The position numbers and the translations under genes were made by a program. From contig NZ_CP084530.1 of the NCBI RefSeq assembly GCF_023704175.1, positions 1,510,001 to 1,574,000 of the forward strand: a DNA stretch of 64,000 nucleotides, read 5' to 3'. The notes beneath the pieces are model-generated. The model was not told the DNA's origin, did not search any database, and was given only the letters and a program-made list of their open reading frames with translations. This stretch comes from Paenibacillus sp. YPG26. Its GTDB lineage: Bacteria > Bacillota > Bacilli > Paenibacillales > Paenibacillaceae. Of this stretch, positions 45,323 through 53,570 are shown one piece after another; positions within the stretch are counted from its first letter, which is position 1, and each line of letters starts with the position of its first letter.

Positions 45323-46078
45323 ATGACTGAGAATGCTGAAATTCTGCTGAACGTGCAGGGATTACAGAAATTTTATGGAGACAGGCTGGTCTTGGACGGA
45401 ATTCATCTCCAGGTGAAGAAGGGAGAGGTTACTGTAATTCTTGGTCCGTCGGGCTGCGGCAAAAGTACCTTTCTCAGATGTCTGAACGGTCTGGAGCCGG
45501 TTCAGGGTGGGAGCATTCATTACCGGGGGCGGAATCTGACCGGGCCAGCTGTGAACTGGCGTGAGATCAGGCAGCATATCGGGATGGTATTTCAGAACTA
45601 TGAGCTTTTTCCGCATATGACGGTCGTTGAGAATATACTGCTTGGTCCGTTGAAGGCACAGAAAAGAGAGGCTAAGGAAGCGAGGCAGCAGGCGGAGACG
45701 CTGCTCAGCCGGGTTGGGCTCTTCGAACGGAGGAATGACTATCCAAGGCAGCTTTCGGGAGGCCAGAAGCAGCGGATCGCTATCGTCCGGGCGCTGTGTA
45801 TGAACCCTGATATCATTCTCTTTGATGAAGTGACGGCTTCGCTTGATCCGGAGATGGTGCGCGAGGTGCTGGATGTAATCCTTGGACTTGCCAATCAGGG
45901 GATGACCATGCTGATCGTGACACATGAGATGGGATTCGCCAAGTCGGTGGGGGACCGGATTGTGTTCATGGATCAGGGCAAGATTTGTGAGATTGCGGAA
46001 CCGGAACAGTTCTTCACTGAACCTGTGACAGAACGTGCACAGCACTTTCTAAATATATTTGATTACAACAAATTATAA
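45323..46078 (+). CDS. Polar amino-acid ABC transporter ATPase (GlnQ/HisP type)
   Basis: A 251-residue ATPase: Walker [10 protein letters not shown] near residue 39, Q-loop in [17 protein letters not shown], signature LSGGQKQR, Walker [16 protein letters not shown]-loop VTHEMGF. This is the GlnQ/HisP class that powers family-3 binding-protein importers. AAAGGACAG precedes the ATG. The Walker B Glu is followed by V instead of the usual P (DEVTASLD), a variant common in this class. Confidence 0.95.
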   Translation: MTENAEILLNVQGLQKFYGDRLVLDGIHLQVKKGEVTVILGPSGCGKSTFLRCLNGLEPVQGGSIHYRGRNLTGPAVNWREIRQHIGMVFQNYELFPHMTVVENILLGPLKAQKREAKEARQQAETLLSRVGLFERRNDYPRQLSGGQKQRIAIVRALCMNPDIILFDEVTASLDPEMVREVLDVILGLANQGMTMLIVTHEMGFAKSVGDRIVFMDQGKICEIAEPEQFFTEPVTERAQHFLNIFDYNKL

Positions 46079-46097
46079 GAAGCGAGGGAGAAGAGAA

Positions 46098-46976
46098 ATG
46101 AAGAGACAGATTAAAGCATTGACGGGATTGATACTGGCGAGTATGTTGTTATTGGGGCTAACGGCATGCGGGAGCTCAGGGGACAGTAAGGAAGCTAGCA
46201 GCGGTTCCTCCAAATTTGCCTCAATTGAACAGCTGAAGAAGGACGGTAAGATTAGAATCGGCGTTTTTGCGGACAAGCCGCCATTCGGTTATGTGGACTC
46301 TCAAGGCAAGAATCAGGGCTTTGATGTCTATATTGCCAAGAGATTCGCCAAGGATTTGCTTGGGGATGAGTCCAAGGCGGAATTCGTGCTGGTTGACGCA
46401 GCCAGCCGCGTGGCCTATCTGGAGTCGAATAAGGTTGATATAATTATGGCGAATTTCACAGTGACAGATGAGCGAAAGCAAAAGGTTGATTTTGCCAATC
46501 CATATATGAAGTTATCCTTCGGTATTGTGTCTCCGGACAGTGCTCCAATTACTTCTATTGACCAGCTGAAGGCGAAGGGGCAGAAATTGATTGTAGCCAA
46601 AGGGACAACCGCGGAGACCTATTTCACCAAGAATTATCCAGATATTGAGCTGCTGAAATTCGATCAGTATACTGAAATTTTTGCGGCACTGAAAGACGGC
46701 AGAGGTGCTGCAATTGCTAATGACAATACCGAGCTGATTGCTTGGGCTAAGTCCAATCCAGGCTTTACGGTAAGTATCCCGGCCTTTGGTGGACAGGATA
46801 CGATTGCCCCGGCGGTCGCTAAAGGCAATACTGAGCTGCTGAATTGGCTCAACAATGAGATCGAAGCCCTGGGCAAGGAGAAGTTCATTCACCAGGCCTA
46901 CAAAGAAACCTTGCATGATGTGTATGGTGAAGGTTACACGGATGAACTGGTAGTAGAAGGTGGAAAGGTGCAGTAA
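46098..46976 (+). CDS. Polar amino-acid ABC transporter substrate-binding lipoprotein (family 3)
   Basis: A 292-residue lipoprotein with lipobox LTAC and the family-3 binding-protein fold: IRIGVFADKPPFGYVDSQGKNQGFDVYIAKRFAKDLLG, then VDIIMANFTVTDERKQKVDFANPYM. ATG 46098 follows GCGAGGGAGAAGAG. It is the last gene of the permease-permease-ATPase-binding protein operon. A truncated copy of tRNA-Leu starts 9 nt after its stop. Confidence 0.93.
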   Translation: MKRQIKALTGLILASMLLLGLTACGSSGDSKEASSGSSKFASIEQLKKDGKIRIGVFADKPPFGYVDSQGKNQGFDVYIAKRFAKDLLGDESKAEFVLVDAASRVAYLESNKVDIIMANFTVTDERKQKVDFANPYMKLSFGIVSPDSAPITSIDQLKAKGQKLIVAKGTTAETYFTKNYPDIELLKFDQYTEIFAALKDGRGAAIANDNTELIAWAKSNPGFTVSIPAFGGQDTIAPAVAKGNTELLNWLNNEIEALGKEKFIHQAYKETLHDVYGEGYTDELVVEGGKVQ

Positions 46977-46985
46977 GGTTGATGA

Positions 46986-47047
46986 GCACAGGACTTACAA
47001 TCCTGCGGTAGGTGACTATCGTACGGGTTCGACCTCCGTCCTCGGCA
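46986..47047 (+). pseudogene. Truncated tRNA-Leu copy (3' 62 nt), possible attachment-site remnant
   Basis: 56 of 62 nt are identical without gaps to 42609-42670 of the intact tRNA-Leu, from just after the D-arm through the variable arm, T-arm and 3' acceptor strand to the discriminator A. The 5' acceptor strand and D-arm are missing, replaced by the end of the binding-protein gene, so it cannot fold as a tRNA. One mismatch changes the anticodon from TAA to TAC. Same strand as the intact gene. Confidence 0.9.
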
Positions 47048-47077
47048 TTCGAAATACATAGGCTTGGAGTAGATAAA

Positions 47078-47103
47078 GCCGTCTCTGTTCCTACAGAGGC
47101 GGC
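47078..47103 (+). terminator. Hairpin between the tRNA fragment and ung
   Basis: GCCGTCTCTGT / ACAGAGGCGGC (47078-47088 with 47093-47103, one G-T) with TCCT loop; the T-rich tail is weak. Probably the terminator of the ABC operon. Confidence 0.65.
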
Positions 47104-47180
47104 CTTGTGCTGTTTTATGAAGCGTCGGAACTATGAATATGGGTAAGTTGCAAGTAAAGACTGGCAAGGAGGAGAACAGC

Positions 47181-47843
47181 ATGTTCGGTAACGATTGGGA
47201 TGACATTTTAGAGGAAGAGATGAACAAGCCATATTTCAAGGAACTGATGTCTTGGCTTGATGAGGAGTATAAGGAGCATATAGTGTATCCGCCAAGAGAA
47301 TTTTTGTTTCAAGCGCTTAAGCTGACCTCATATTCAAATACAAGCGTAGTGATTTTGGGACAGGATCCATATCATGGACCGGGGCAGGCGCATGGTCTGA
47401 GCTTCTCCGTGCTTCCTGGTATTAAGATCCCACCGTCTCTTAGAAATATTTATAAGGAAATGGCGAGTGATCTCGGAGTCCCTGTGCCCCATACCGGAAC
47501 ACTTACCCCGTGGGCTGAACAGGGTGTGCTGCTGCTGAACAATGTGCTTACCGTACGGGAAGGACAAGCGGGGTCACATCATGGAAAGGGCTGGGAGACC
47601 TTTACTACTGCCATTGTTGAGGCGCTCAACCAGCGCACCGAACCTCTTGTATTTATACTTTGGGGAGCTCCGGCACAGAAGAAGGGGGCTATCGTTGACC
47701 GTTCCCGGCATGAGGTCATCATGTCGGCGCACCCGAGTCCGCTGGCGGCTAGACGGGGATTCTTCGGAAGCAGACCGTTCTCCCGGACGAACGAGTTTCT
47801 TAAGCAGCAGGGCAGGCAAGAGATAAACTGGGAGCTCGGCTAG
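47181..47843 (+). CDS. ung: Uracil-DNA glycosylase
   Basis: Family 1 UDG, which removes uracil from DNA to start base excision repair. The 220-residue product has the catalytic water-activating loop GQDPYHGPGQAHGLSFSV (Asp), and the leucine-loop HPSPLAARRGFFGSRPFSRTN. AAGGAGGAGAACAGC precedes ATG 47181. In-frame sequence upstream to 47133 lacks a ribosome site. It lies just outside the possible tRNA-Leu island. Confidence 0.97.
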   Translation: MFGNDWDDILEEEMNKPYFKELMSWLDEEYKEHIVYPPREFLFQALKLTSYSNTSVVILGQDPYHGPGQAHGLSFSVLPGIKIPPSLRNIYKEMASDLGVPVPHTGTLTPWAEQGVLLLNNVLTVREGQAGSHHGKGWETFTTAIVEALNQRTEPLVFILWGAPAQKKGAIVDRSRHEVIMSAHPSPLAARRGFFGSRPFSRTNEFLKQQGRQEINWELG

Positions 47844-47960
47844 CAGGAATTTGTCTTTTGAATATGGAAAAAGAATTAAAGACCCAATGGATCATATTCA
47901 CGCAGGATCATTTATTGGGCACATCCATTGTTATAAGTTACTGGAGAAGGAGAACGGGCC

Positions 47961-48395
47961 ATGCGTTATGAGGATTGGATCGGGCAGGAAGTCATCGTGT
48001 ACTGTCAGAGCCAGGAGGACATATATACCGGTACGATTGAAGCATGGGACAAAGCGGCGAATAAGCTGATTCTGGGTCCCCGCTCAATCGCGGTACCGCT
48101 GGATGATATTATCAAGATTCAACCCGGCAGCAGAGGCAGAAGAGTGGCCAGAAGAGTACTGAAGACGAAGACAGAGAAGGCTGCGCCTCACTCTGTAGGG
48201 TATATTATGAAGAACCGGGTGCAATTCGATAACGCGATCTATTTCAAATCCCCGGTTGCTGTGTGGAGGGCCAATAAGCTGCTCCATTACCATACTACGA
48301 TTCACCAGCATAATGAACATGAAGTTATTCTAATTACCGGAGAGAAATATTTGAAGCAGAATCATATGTTTGTAGTCAGATCCATTCGAGGTTGA
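47961..48395 (+). CDS. Hypothetical conserved protein with Sm-like N-terminal half (144 aa)
   Basis: The N-terminal half (IGQEVIVYCQSQEDIYTGTIEAWDKAANKLILGPRSIAVPLDDIIKI) reads like a small Sm/LSM-like beta barrel; the linker is basic (GSRGRRVARRVLKTKTEKA); the C-terminal half has no named match. GGAGAAGGAG precedes the ATG. No membrane segment. Other small proteins in the window (56253-56567 and 58767-58985) show a similar strand pattern. Function unknown. Confidence 0.72.
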   Translation: MRYEDWIGQEVIVYCQSQEDIYTGTIEAWDKAANKLILGPRSIAVPLDDIIKIQPGSRGRRVARRVLKTKTEKAAPHSVGYIMKNRVQFDNAIYFKSPVAVWRANKLLHYHTTIHQHNEHEVILITGEKYLKQNHMFVVRSIRG

Positions 48396-48540
48396 GTGGG
48401 TCTTTGTACTTATATATTAATTCATATTGTTTTTATCGGAATAAACGGGTATATTTAAATTAACCAAGATGAATTAAAAAGATGCTAACGATGACCTGGT
48501 TAACTTAGCAAGCGGATTAGGGCTTTGGGGTTGTAACAGA

Positions 48541-48569
48541 TTGAATAACTTTGTCGAATGGAATATAAT
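48541..48569 (+). promoter_or_regulatory. Promoter with an internal 0A box
   Basis: TTGAAT (48541-48546), 17 nt, TATAAT (48564-48569). A perfect 0A-box heptamer TGTCGAA (48552-48558) sits in the spacer, a position where Spo0A~P would be expected to repress. A single 7-mer can occur by chance. Confidence 0.65.
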
Positions 48570-48604
48570 TGGAACAAATGTTCTTAATGTAAAGGATAAC
48601 ATCT

Positions 48605-49501
48605 ATGACTAGACTCATTCCATTTGTTCAACAGCATATCTTAAGATATGCGGCCTTAATTCTATGCCTGTGTCTGCTTGCAGGCTGCTCATTCTCAGGC
48701 ATCACCAAGGATTCTTCCACAATTGGCCCGGTGGACGGAAATGGCAAGCTGCGTGTCATTTTTATTGATGTGGGCCAGGGAGGTTCCCAATTAATCATTA
48801 CTCCTTCGGGCAAGGCCATGCTTATCGATGCAGGGAATAATGATAAGGAACAGGTTATGCTCGATACGCTGAAGGAGTACGGAATCTCAAGACTTGATAT
48901 TGTAATCGGAACCCATCCTGACGCGGACCACATTGGCGGACTGGACAAGGTGATTGATCAGCTGAGTATAGGCAGGATCTATATGCCCAAGATAAGCTCG
49001 AATACGAAGACATTTGAATCTGTTCTTCGCTCGATTAAGCGCAAGGGCCTGAAGGTCTCTTCGGCCAAGGGTGATCTCACACTGAACCTGGATAGCGGTG
49101 TTAAAGTTCATATGTTAGCCCCGTTAACGAAGTATGAGGATAATAACAATATGAGCGCTGTAGTGAAGGTCTCTTATGGTGAGCACTCGTTCCTCCTGAC
49201 AGGGGATTCTGAAGCGGACAGCGAGCAAGATATGCTCGCCTCGGGTGCCGATCTTCGCTCAAATGTGCTTTTGGTCGGTCACCATGGTTCCAAATCATCT
49301 ACGAGCGTGGCATTCCTGAAGAAGGTGAATCCGCAATATGCTGTCATTCAATCGGGAAGAGGCAACAAGTACGGGCATCCAACTCAGACCATTCTTGAGC
49401 GGTTGCAGAAAAAGGGTGTGAAGGTCTACCGTAATGATACCCAGGGAACAGTGGAGTTCTTGACGGATGGCCATCATCTTCAGATCAGAGCAGAAAGGTG
49501 A
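48605..49501 (+). CDS. ComEC-like metallo-beta-lactamase-fold lipoprotein
   Basis: A 298-residue protein with a lipoprotein signal (LLAGC) and a metallo-beta-lactamase domain of the ComEC/Rec2 C-terminal type: VIFIDVGQGGSQLIITPSGKAMLIDAG, metal motif THPDADHIGG, and LLVGHHGSKSSTS. It lacks the ComEC membrane channel. Family members are predicted extracellular hydrolases, perhaps nucleases or phosphodiesterases. The downstream DUF3006 gene is a common neighbour of such proteins. A good promoter lies 35 nt upstream. Confidence 0.88.
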   Translation: MTRLIPFVQQHILRYAALILCLCLLAGCSFSGITKDSSTIGPVDGNGKLRVIFIDVGQGGSQLIITPSGKAMLIDAGNNDKEQVMLDTLKEYGISRLDIVIGTHPDADHIGGLDKVIDQLSIGRIYMPKISSNTKTFESVLRSIKRKGLKVSSAKGDLTLNLDSGVKVHMLAPLTKYEDNNNMSAVVKVSYGEHSFLLTGDSEADSEQDMLASGADLRSNVLLVGHHGSKSSTSVAFLKKVNPQYAVIQSGRGNKYGHPTQTILERLQKKGVKVYRNDTQGTVEFLTDGHHLQIRAER

Positions 49502-49508
49502 GCTGGTT

Positions 49509-49721
49509 ATGAAAGGAATTGTCGAAGGATTTGAAGAAGGCTGCTGTGTAATTGAAATTGACGGGAAGACAACAAGTGTACCTTTGGATCAGGTAGATTC
49601 CTCTGTTAAGACCTGCGATGTTGTGGACTGGGACGGCAAGAAATGGGTTGCGAACCCTAAGGAGACAGAAGCGCGCATCCGAGAGATTAAGTCACTGATG
49701 AAAGATGTCTGGGAGGATTAG
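49509..49721 (+). CDS. DUF3006 domain protein
   Basis: A 70-residue acidic protein, MKGIVEGFEEGCCVIEIDGK onward with VPLDQVDSSVKTCDVVDWDG, typical of DUF3006: a small beta-rich domain often encoded directly after ComEC-like metallo-beta-lactamase lipoproteins. AAAGGTGAGC precedes ATG 49509, 7 nt after the upstream stop, so the pair is coupled. The conserved pairing suggests a cytoplasmic partner function that is not known. Confidence 0.85.
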   Translation: MKGIVEGFEEGCCVIEIDGKTTSVPLDQVDSSVKTCDVVDWDGKKWVANPKETEARIREIKSLMKDVWED

Positions 49722-49744
49722 ACACCACAAGGGGGATTAGAAGG

Positions 49745-50266
49745 ATGTCATTACAGCGGCCGCTAAAAGGTGAATTTTCAGCTTATTACGAGAGTTATAT
49801 TCAAGATCTGCCCGAAGGGGAGATTCTGGCTTATTTGCAGTCCCAACTCAATGAGTTCGGCGGGCAGCTTAAGCATCTATCGGAAGAGAAGGCCAACTTC
49901 CGCTATGCCGAGGGCAAGTGGAGTATTAAGGAAGTGCTGGGTCATATTAGTGACACGGAGCGCATTATGAGCTACCGGCTGCTGCGGATCGCAAGAGGAG
50001 ACAACACGCCGCTGGCTGGGTTCAATGAATCCGATTACGTTGCATATGCCGGGTCGGAACGCTTCAATCTGAGTGATCTTCTTGCAGAATTCTCTATCGT
50101 CCGCACAGCTACTTTGGACTTAGCCAACCGGCTTGACGATGAAGCGTGGCAGCGCACGGGAATAGCGAATGGAGCTCAGGTCTCCGCACGCGCGATAATT
50201 TACATTATTGCTGGACACGCGGCGCATCATCTGAAGCTTATACGTGAACGTTATCTTCAGCTGTAA
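49745..50266 (+). CDS. DinB-family protein
   Basis: A 173-residue four-helix-bundle protein of the DinB/YfiT superfamily. Metal ligands expected: His in WSIKEVLGHISDTERIM and the HxxxH pair in IIAGHAAHHLKLIRERY. Family members include bacillithiol and other thiol-dependent transferases; the substrate here is unknown. It follows the DUF3006 gene after 23 nt with its own AAGGGGGATTAG ribosome site. A bidirectional terminator separates it from manA. Confidence 0.9.
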   Translation: MSLQRPLKGEFSAYYESYIQDLPEGEILAYLQSQLNEFGGQLKHLSEEKANFRYAEGKWSIKEVLGHISDTERIMSYRLLRIARGDNTPLAGFNESDYVAYAGSERFNLSDLLAEFSIVRTATLDLANRLDDEAWQRTGIANGAQVSARAIIYIIAGHAAHHLKLIRERYLQL

Positions 50267-50309
50267 TCTTAAGTAGTGAGTTGATACTTTGAAAATTAAG
50301 TTAAGCAAA

Positions 50310-50359
50310 ACAGAAGCCTGCACCGGTCAAGCTGAGCTTGAAAGGGTGCAGGCTTCTGT
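50310..50359. terminator. Bidirectional terminator between DinB and manA genes
   Basis: A 15-bp arm ACAGAAGCCTGCACC (50310-50324) pairs with its complement at 50345-50359. The A-run before it gives a T-run for the minus-strand manA transcript. Confidence 0.88.
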
Positions 50360-50392
50360 ATGTCTAGGACGTGAGCAAATGGTCAGCTGCAG

Positions 50393-51337
50393 TTATTCCC
50401 ATGAAGCAATAGCTTCGAGCTTACCGGATATTTCATAAGGCCCGAATTCAACCGGAAGGATGAAGTGATCTCCTTTGCGAAGCGGGTAGACTTCGCCGCC
50501 GCTTTGGAGCTCGCCTTCACCGGCAATGATGCTGACAAGCGTGTATTTTGAACTCGGGTCAAAATGACTCTTGCCGGCAACGGACCATTTTTGAACAGTA
50601 AAGAAATCATTAGCTACAAAGGTAGTAATCTCCGCCTGGTCTTTAGCTTCTGTACGATAGGTCCCTTCCTTGTACACTTGAGGAACGGTAGTAACCTCGA
50701 TGGCCTTTTCCAGATGCAGTTCACGGGTGTTCCCTTCCGCATCTCTGCGGTCATAATCATAGACACGGTAAGTGGTATCCGAGCTTTGCTGTGTCTCCAA
50801 GACCACGATGCCTTTGCCCAGGGCATGCAGCGTGCCGCTTGGAACGTAGAAGAAGTCTCCGGCTTTGACCTCGACCTTGGACAGTAGCTGATCCCACTTC
50901 CCTTCATGAATCCAGCTTGCCAGCTCTTCCTTGCTCTGCGCACCGTGGCCGTAGATAATCTCGGCACCTGGCTCCGCATCAACAATATACCAGCATTCTG
51001 TCTTACCAAGCTCGCCATTCTCGTGTTCGCCTGCGTACGTGTCATCTGGGTGTACCTGTACAGACAGATCGTCAGAGGCATCGAGGATCTTGGTAAGCAG
51101 TGGAAATACTTTGGAGTCCGAACGGAACAGCTCTTGGTGGCTGGACCATAGCTCGCCCAGCTCCATCCCTTTGAACGGACCATTCTCAACTACGCTCTGC
51201 CCATTGGGGTGTGCTGAGATGGCCCAGCATTCTCCCGTCTCATTCGAAGGGATCTCGTAACCGAACAGACTTTTAAGCTTGGTTCCTCCCCAGATCCGTT
51301 CTTTGAACACCGGCTGCAGAAAAATAGGTTGATTCAT
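50393..51337 (-). CDS. manA: Mannose-6-phosphate isomerase, class I
   Basis: Interconverts mannose-6-P and fructose-6-P. The 314-residue protein shows the zinc-site motifs VQVHPDDTYA and GKTECWYI plus PSGTLHALGKG, the short Bacillota ManA form. AAAGGAG precedes the ATG. It is downstream of the glucokinase gene on the same strand with a 41-nt gap, so both probably form a hexose-phosphate entry operon. Confidence 0.95.
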   Translation of the reverse strand: MNQPIFLQPVFKERIWGGTKLKSLFGYEIPSNETGECWAISAHPNGQSVVENGPFKGMELGELWSSHQELFRSDSKVFPLLTKILDASDDLSVQVHPDDTYAGEHENGELGKTECWYIVDAEPGAEIIYGHGAQSKEELASWIHEGKWDQLLSKVEVKAGDFFYVPSGTLHALGKGIVVLETQQSSDTTYRVYDYDRRDAEGNTRELHLEKAIEVTTVPQVYKEGTYRTEAKDQAEITTFVANDFFTVQKWSVAGKSHFDPSSKYTLVSIIAGEGELQSGGEVYPLRKGDHFILPVEFGPYEISGKLEAIASWE

Positions 51338-51378
51338 AATAGTTAATTCTCCTTTCAGATGATTGAATGTATTTAAAT

Positions 51379-52293
51379 TTAGTAAGACATATGGACAAGT
51401 GCAGCCGCGCCAATGAGTCCGGCGTCCTGCTGCAGGGCGGCTGGAACAATAGGTGTCTTCCGGCCGGAGGGATTAAGGGCGTATCTTCCAACATAGTCCT
51501 GTACAGCATGGAAGAGGGGATCGCCGACTTGGGAGACACCTCCGCCAATAACTATTTTCTCGGGATCAAGGGTATTGATTAAGGTAACGCAGCCTATGCC
51601 GATGTAACGGAAGACCTGGTCGATCAGCTCCTTCATGGCGGGGTCACCGCCAGCGGCCAGCTCGAATGCTTCCTTGGAAGTTACACTCCGATCAAGCAGC
51701 TCGCTGGCTTGTCTGGCGATAGCCGTACCTGAGGCCACATATTCCCAGCATCCCCGCTGCCCACATACACACTGCCCCGCACTTGAATCAATGACAAAAT
51801 GCCCCACATCCCCGGCATTCCCGCTGGCACCTGTAATCAGCTTGCCATGCATGTAGATTCCCGAACCGATTCCAGTGCTGATCGTTACAAATACAAAATG
51901 CTGAGCATCCATCGCCGCACCGAGCCACTTCTCAGCCAGAGTAGCTGCAGTCGCATCATTCTCAAGCTTGATCGGGTAGGGCAGATGGCGCTTCAATTCA
52001 TGGATTAGCGGGAAGTCGCGCCAGCCTGGCAGATTAGGAGGACAAGTAATTTGTCCTTCAACTGTATTGAGCGGACCTGGAGCTCCGATACCAACACCGG
52101 CAATGTCCTCGCCGGGAATACCGCTCTCATGAACAAGTGTCAGAACAGTCTGGGCGATACGGTCTACCATAACATAGGGGGTTACAGCCGGATTCGTGGG
52201 AATGGAGGATTTCTGAATGACATCCCCGTCAGCAGAGATGATGCCGATAGCTGTCTTCGTACCCCCGATATCGATCCCGATTGCATACTTCAC
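51379..52293 (-). CDS. glcK: ROK-family glucokinase/sugar kinase
   Basis: A 304-residue ROK kinase: ATP loop AIGIDIGGTKTAIG at the N-terminus, substrate-loop ENDATAATLAEKW, and the ROK zinc motif CVCGQRGCWE. It probably phosphorylates glucose or mannose. The GTG start has AGGAGGTACTTAAT upstream. It is divergent from a LacI-type regulator, which makes regulation by sugar likely. ROK substrate specificity cannot be assigned from the motifs, so fructokinase or another hexokinase remains possible. Confidence 0.9.
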   Translation of the reverse strand: MKYAIGIDIGGTKTAIGIISADGDVIQKSSIPTNPAVTPYVMVDRIAQTVLTLVHESGIPGEDIAGVGIGAPGPLNTVEGQITCPPNLPGWRDFPLIHELKRHLPYPIKLENDATAATLAEKWLGAAMDAQHFVFVTISTGIGSGIYMHGKLITGASGNAGDVGHFVIDSSAGQCVCGQRGCWEYVASGTAIARQASELLDRSVTSKEAFELAAGGDPAMKELIDQVFRYIGIGCVTLINTLDPEKIVIGGGVSQVGDPLFHAVQDYVGRYALNPSGRKTPIVPAALQQDAGLIGAAALVHMSY

Positions 52294-52322
52294 ATTAAGT
52301 ACCTCCTGATAATCAATTCAAC

Positions 52323-52362
52323 TTGACAATACTTGACAAAAGTTGACTGTGTAAAGTAATAT
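52323..52362. promoter_or_regulatory. Overlapping divergent promoters with 10-bp-phased TTGAC repeats
   Basis: TTGACA (52323-52328), TTGACA (52333-52338) and TTGACT (52343-52348) repeat at exactly 10 bp. TTGACA at 52333 with TAATAT (52357-52362, 18-nt spacer) could drive the LacI-type gene. On the minus strand TTTACA (52355-52350) and TATTGT (52331-52326, 18-nt spacer) could drive glcK-manA. Confidence 0.6.
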
Positions 52363-52400
52363 TAAAGTCAGTGTACCACATTTAAGGGGGATTGCAAGTT

Positions 52401-53423
52401 ATGGCCCGCGTCAAAAAAGTATCCATGCAGGATATCGCCAACAGGCTTCAAATATCCAAGAATGCAGTCTCACTCGCTCTATTGGATAAAAAGGGAGTTA
52501 GTGAGGAGATGAAGAGCCGGATTGTCCAGACGGCCAAGGAAATGGGGTACGGTCCCTATGGTCAGAAGCAGGTGGAGCATCCAAATCTGCTTGTAGTGGT
52601 GCCTGACAGAGTTACCAGCTATGATGACAACGACCATTTCCATTTTTATCACGATATGATCTGGGGTCTTGAGTCCTCTATCCGGAAGAGCGGTTATAAT
52701 GCCATTATTGTAAGAGTAGATCACACGATGGAGAAGAATCTTATTCTGCCTGGGCTGTTCGAAGATATTAAGTATGCTGGCGTAATCTTGTTCGGGATTA
52801 TGGATAAGGCTTATGCCGAGATGATCTGGAAGCTGGACACGCCTCTTGTTATGCTTGATTCCTATTATCGGGACCTGCACTGCCCGGTAGTGACCTCGGC
52901 TAATATGGAAGGAGCTTATGAAGCTGCTGACTATCTAATAGGGAAAGGGCATACGCGAATCGGGTTCATCGGCCCCGCTAATCTGACGACAAGTCATGAA
53001 GAGCGCTGGTATGGCTTCTGGCGGGCCATGCAAAGCAGCGGGATAAAGATCGAAGAGAAGTGGTGTCTGACGTACTCAAACGGATTTGATTCTACCCAGC
53101 GGGAAATTACCGGATTTCTGGATCGTATGGGTGATATGCCGACAGCCTTCTTGTGCGGAAATGACCGGATCGCACTGCTGCTCAGTCAGGCTCTTCAAGC
53201 GCGTGGAATACGGCTTCCCGCTGATATATCTATTATGGGCTTTGACGATTTGAACATGTCGGAGACCTCGGATCCTCCGCTTACAACCATGCGTGTGAAT
53301 AAGACCGGCATGTGTGATGCCGCGGTTGAGCTGCTCATCTCCCGGCTGAGTTCCGCGAGGGAAATGGTGCGTTGGAGCATTCCTCCGATGCTTATTGAGC
53401 GCGATTCAACAGCAGCGCTATAG
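52401..53423 (+). CDS. LacI/GalR-family transcriptional regulator
   Basis: A 340-residue repressor with the LacI helix-turn-helix VSMQDIANRLQISKNAVSLALLDKKGVSEEMKSRI followed by a hinge and a periplasmic-binding-protein-like effector domain (LLVVVPDRV onward, ending FDDLNMSETSDPPLTTMRVN). ATG 52401 is chosen over the in-frame TTG at 52392 because GGGGG (52386-52390) is spaced for it. It is divergent from glcK-manA, which it probably controls in response to a sugar. Confidence 0.92.
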   Translation: MARVKKVSMQDIANRLQISKNAVSLALLDKKGVSEEMKSRIVQTAKEMGYGPYGQKQVEHPNLLVVVPDRVTSYDDNDHFHFYHDMIWGLESSIRKSGYNAIIVRVDHTMEKNLILPGLFEDIKYAGVILFGIMDKAYAEMIWKLDTPLVMLDSYYRDLHCPVVTSANMEGAYEAADYLIGKGHTRIGFIGPANLTTSHEERWYGFWRAMQSSGIKIEEKWCLTYSNGFDSTQREITGFLDRMGDMPTAFLCGNDRIALLLSQALQARGIRLPADISIMGFDDLNMSETSDPPLTTMRVNKTGMCDAAVELLISRLSSAREMVRWSIPPMLIERDSTAAL

Positions 53424-53435
53424 ATCAGCAGAACC

Positions 53436-53465
53436 ATCCCCTTTCTTAGGAGAGGGGATTTTTAT
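53436..53465 (+). terminator. Terminator after the LacI-type gene
   Basis: ATCCCCT (53436-53442) pairs with AGGGGAT (53453-53459), then TTTTTATTT. Confidence 0.88.
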
Positions 53466-53570
53466 TTCACAAAACGTAATCTATGTACTGGATTAATTCT
53501 GTGGAACCATATACAATACGGTTTGTGTCTTTGCAGGAACCTATTGAAACCACCGTAAAGGAAGTTGTAT

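Noticed and set aside
46986..47047. A functional tRNA with anticodon TAC (Val)
   Set aside because: The 5' acceptor strand and D-arm are missing, so no cloverleaf can form; it is a truncated tRNA-Leu copy.
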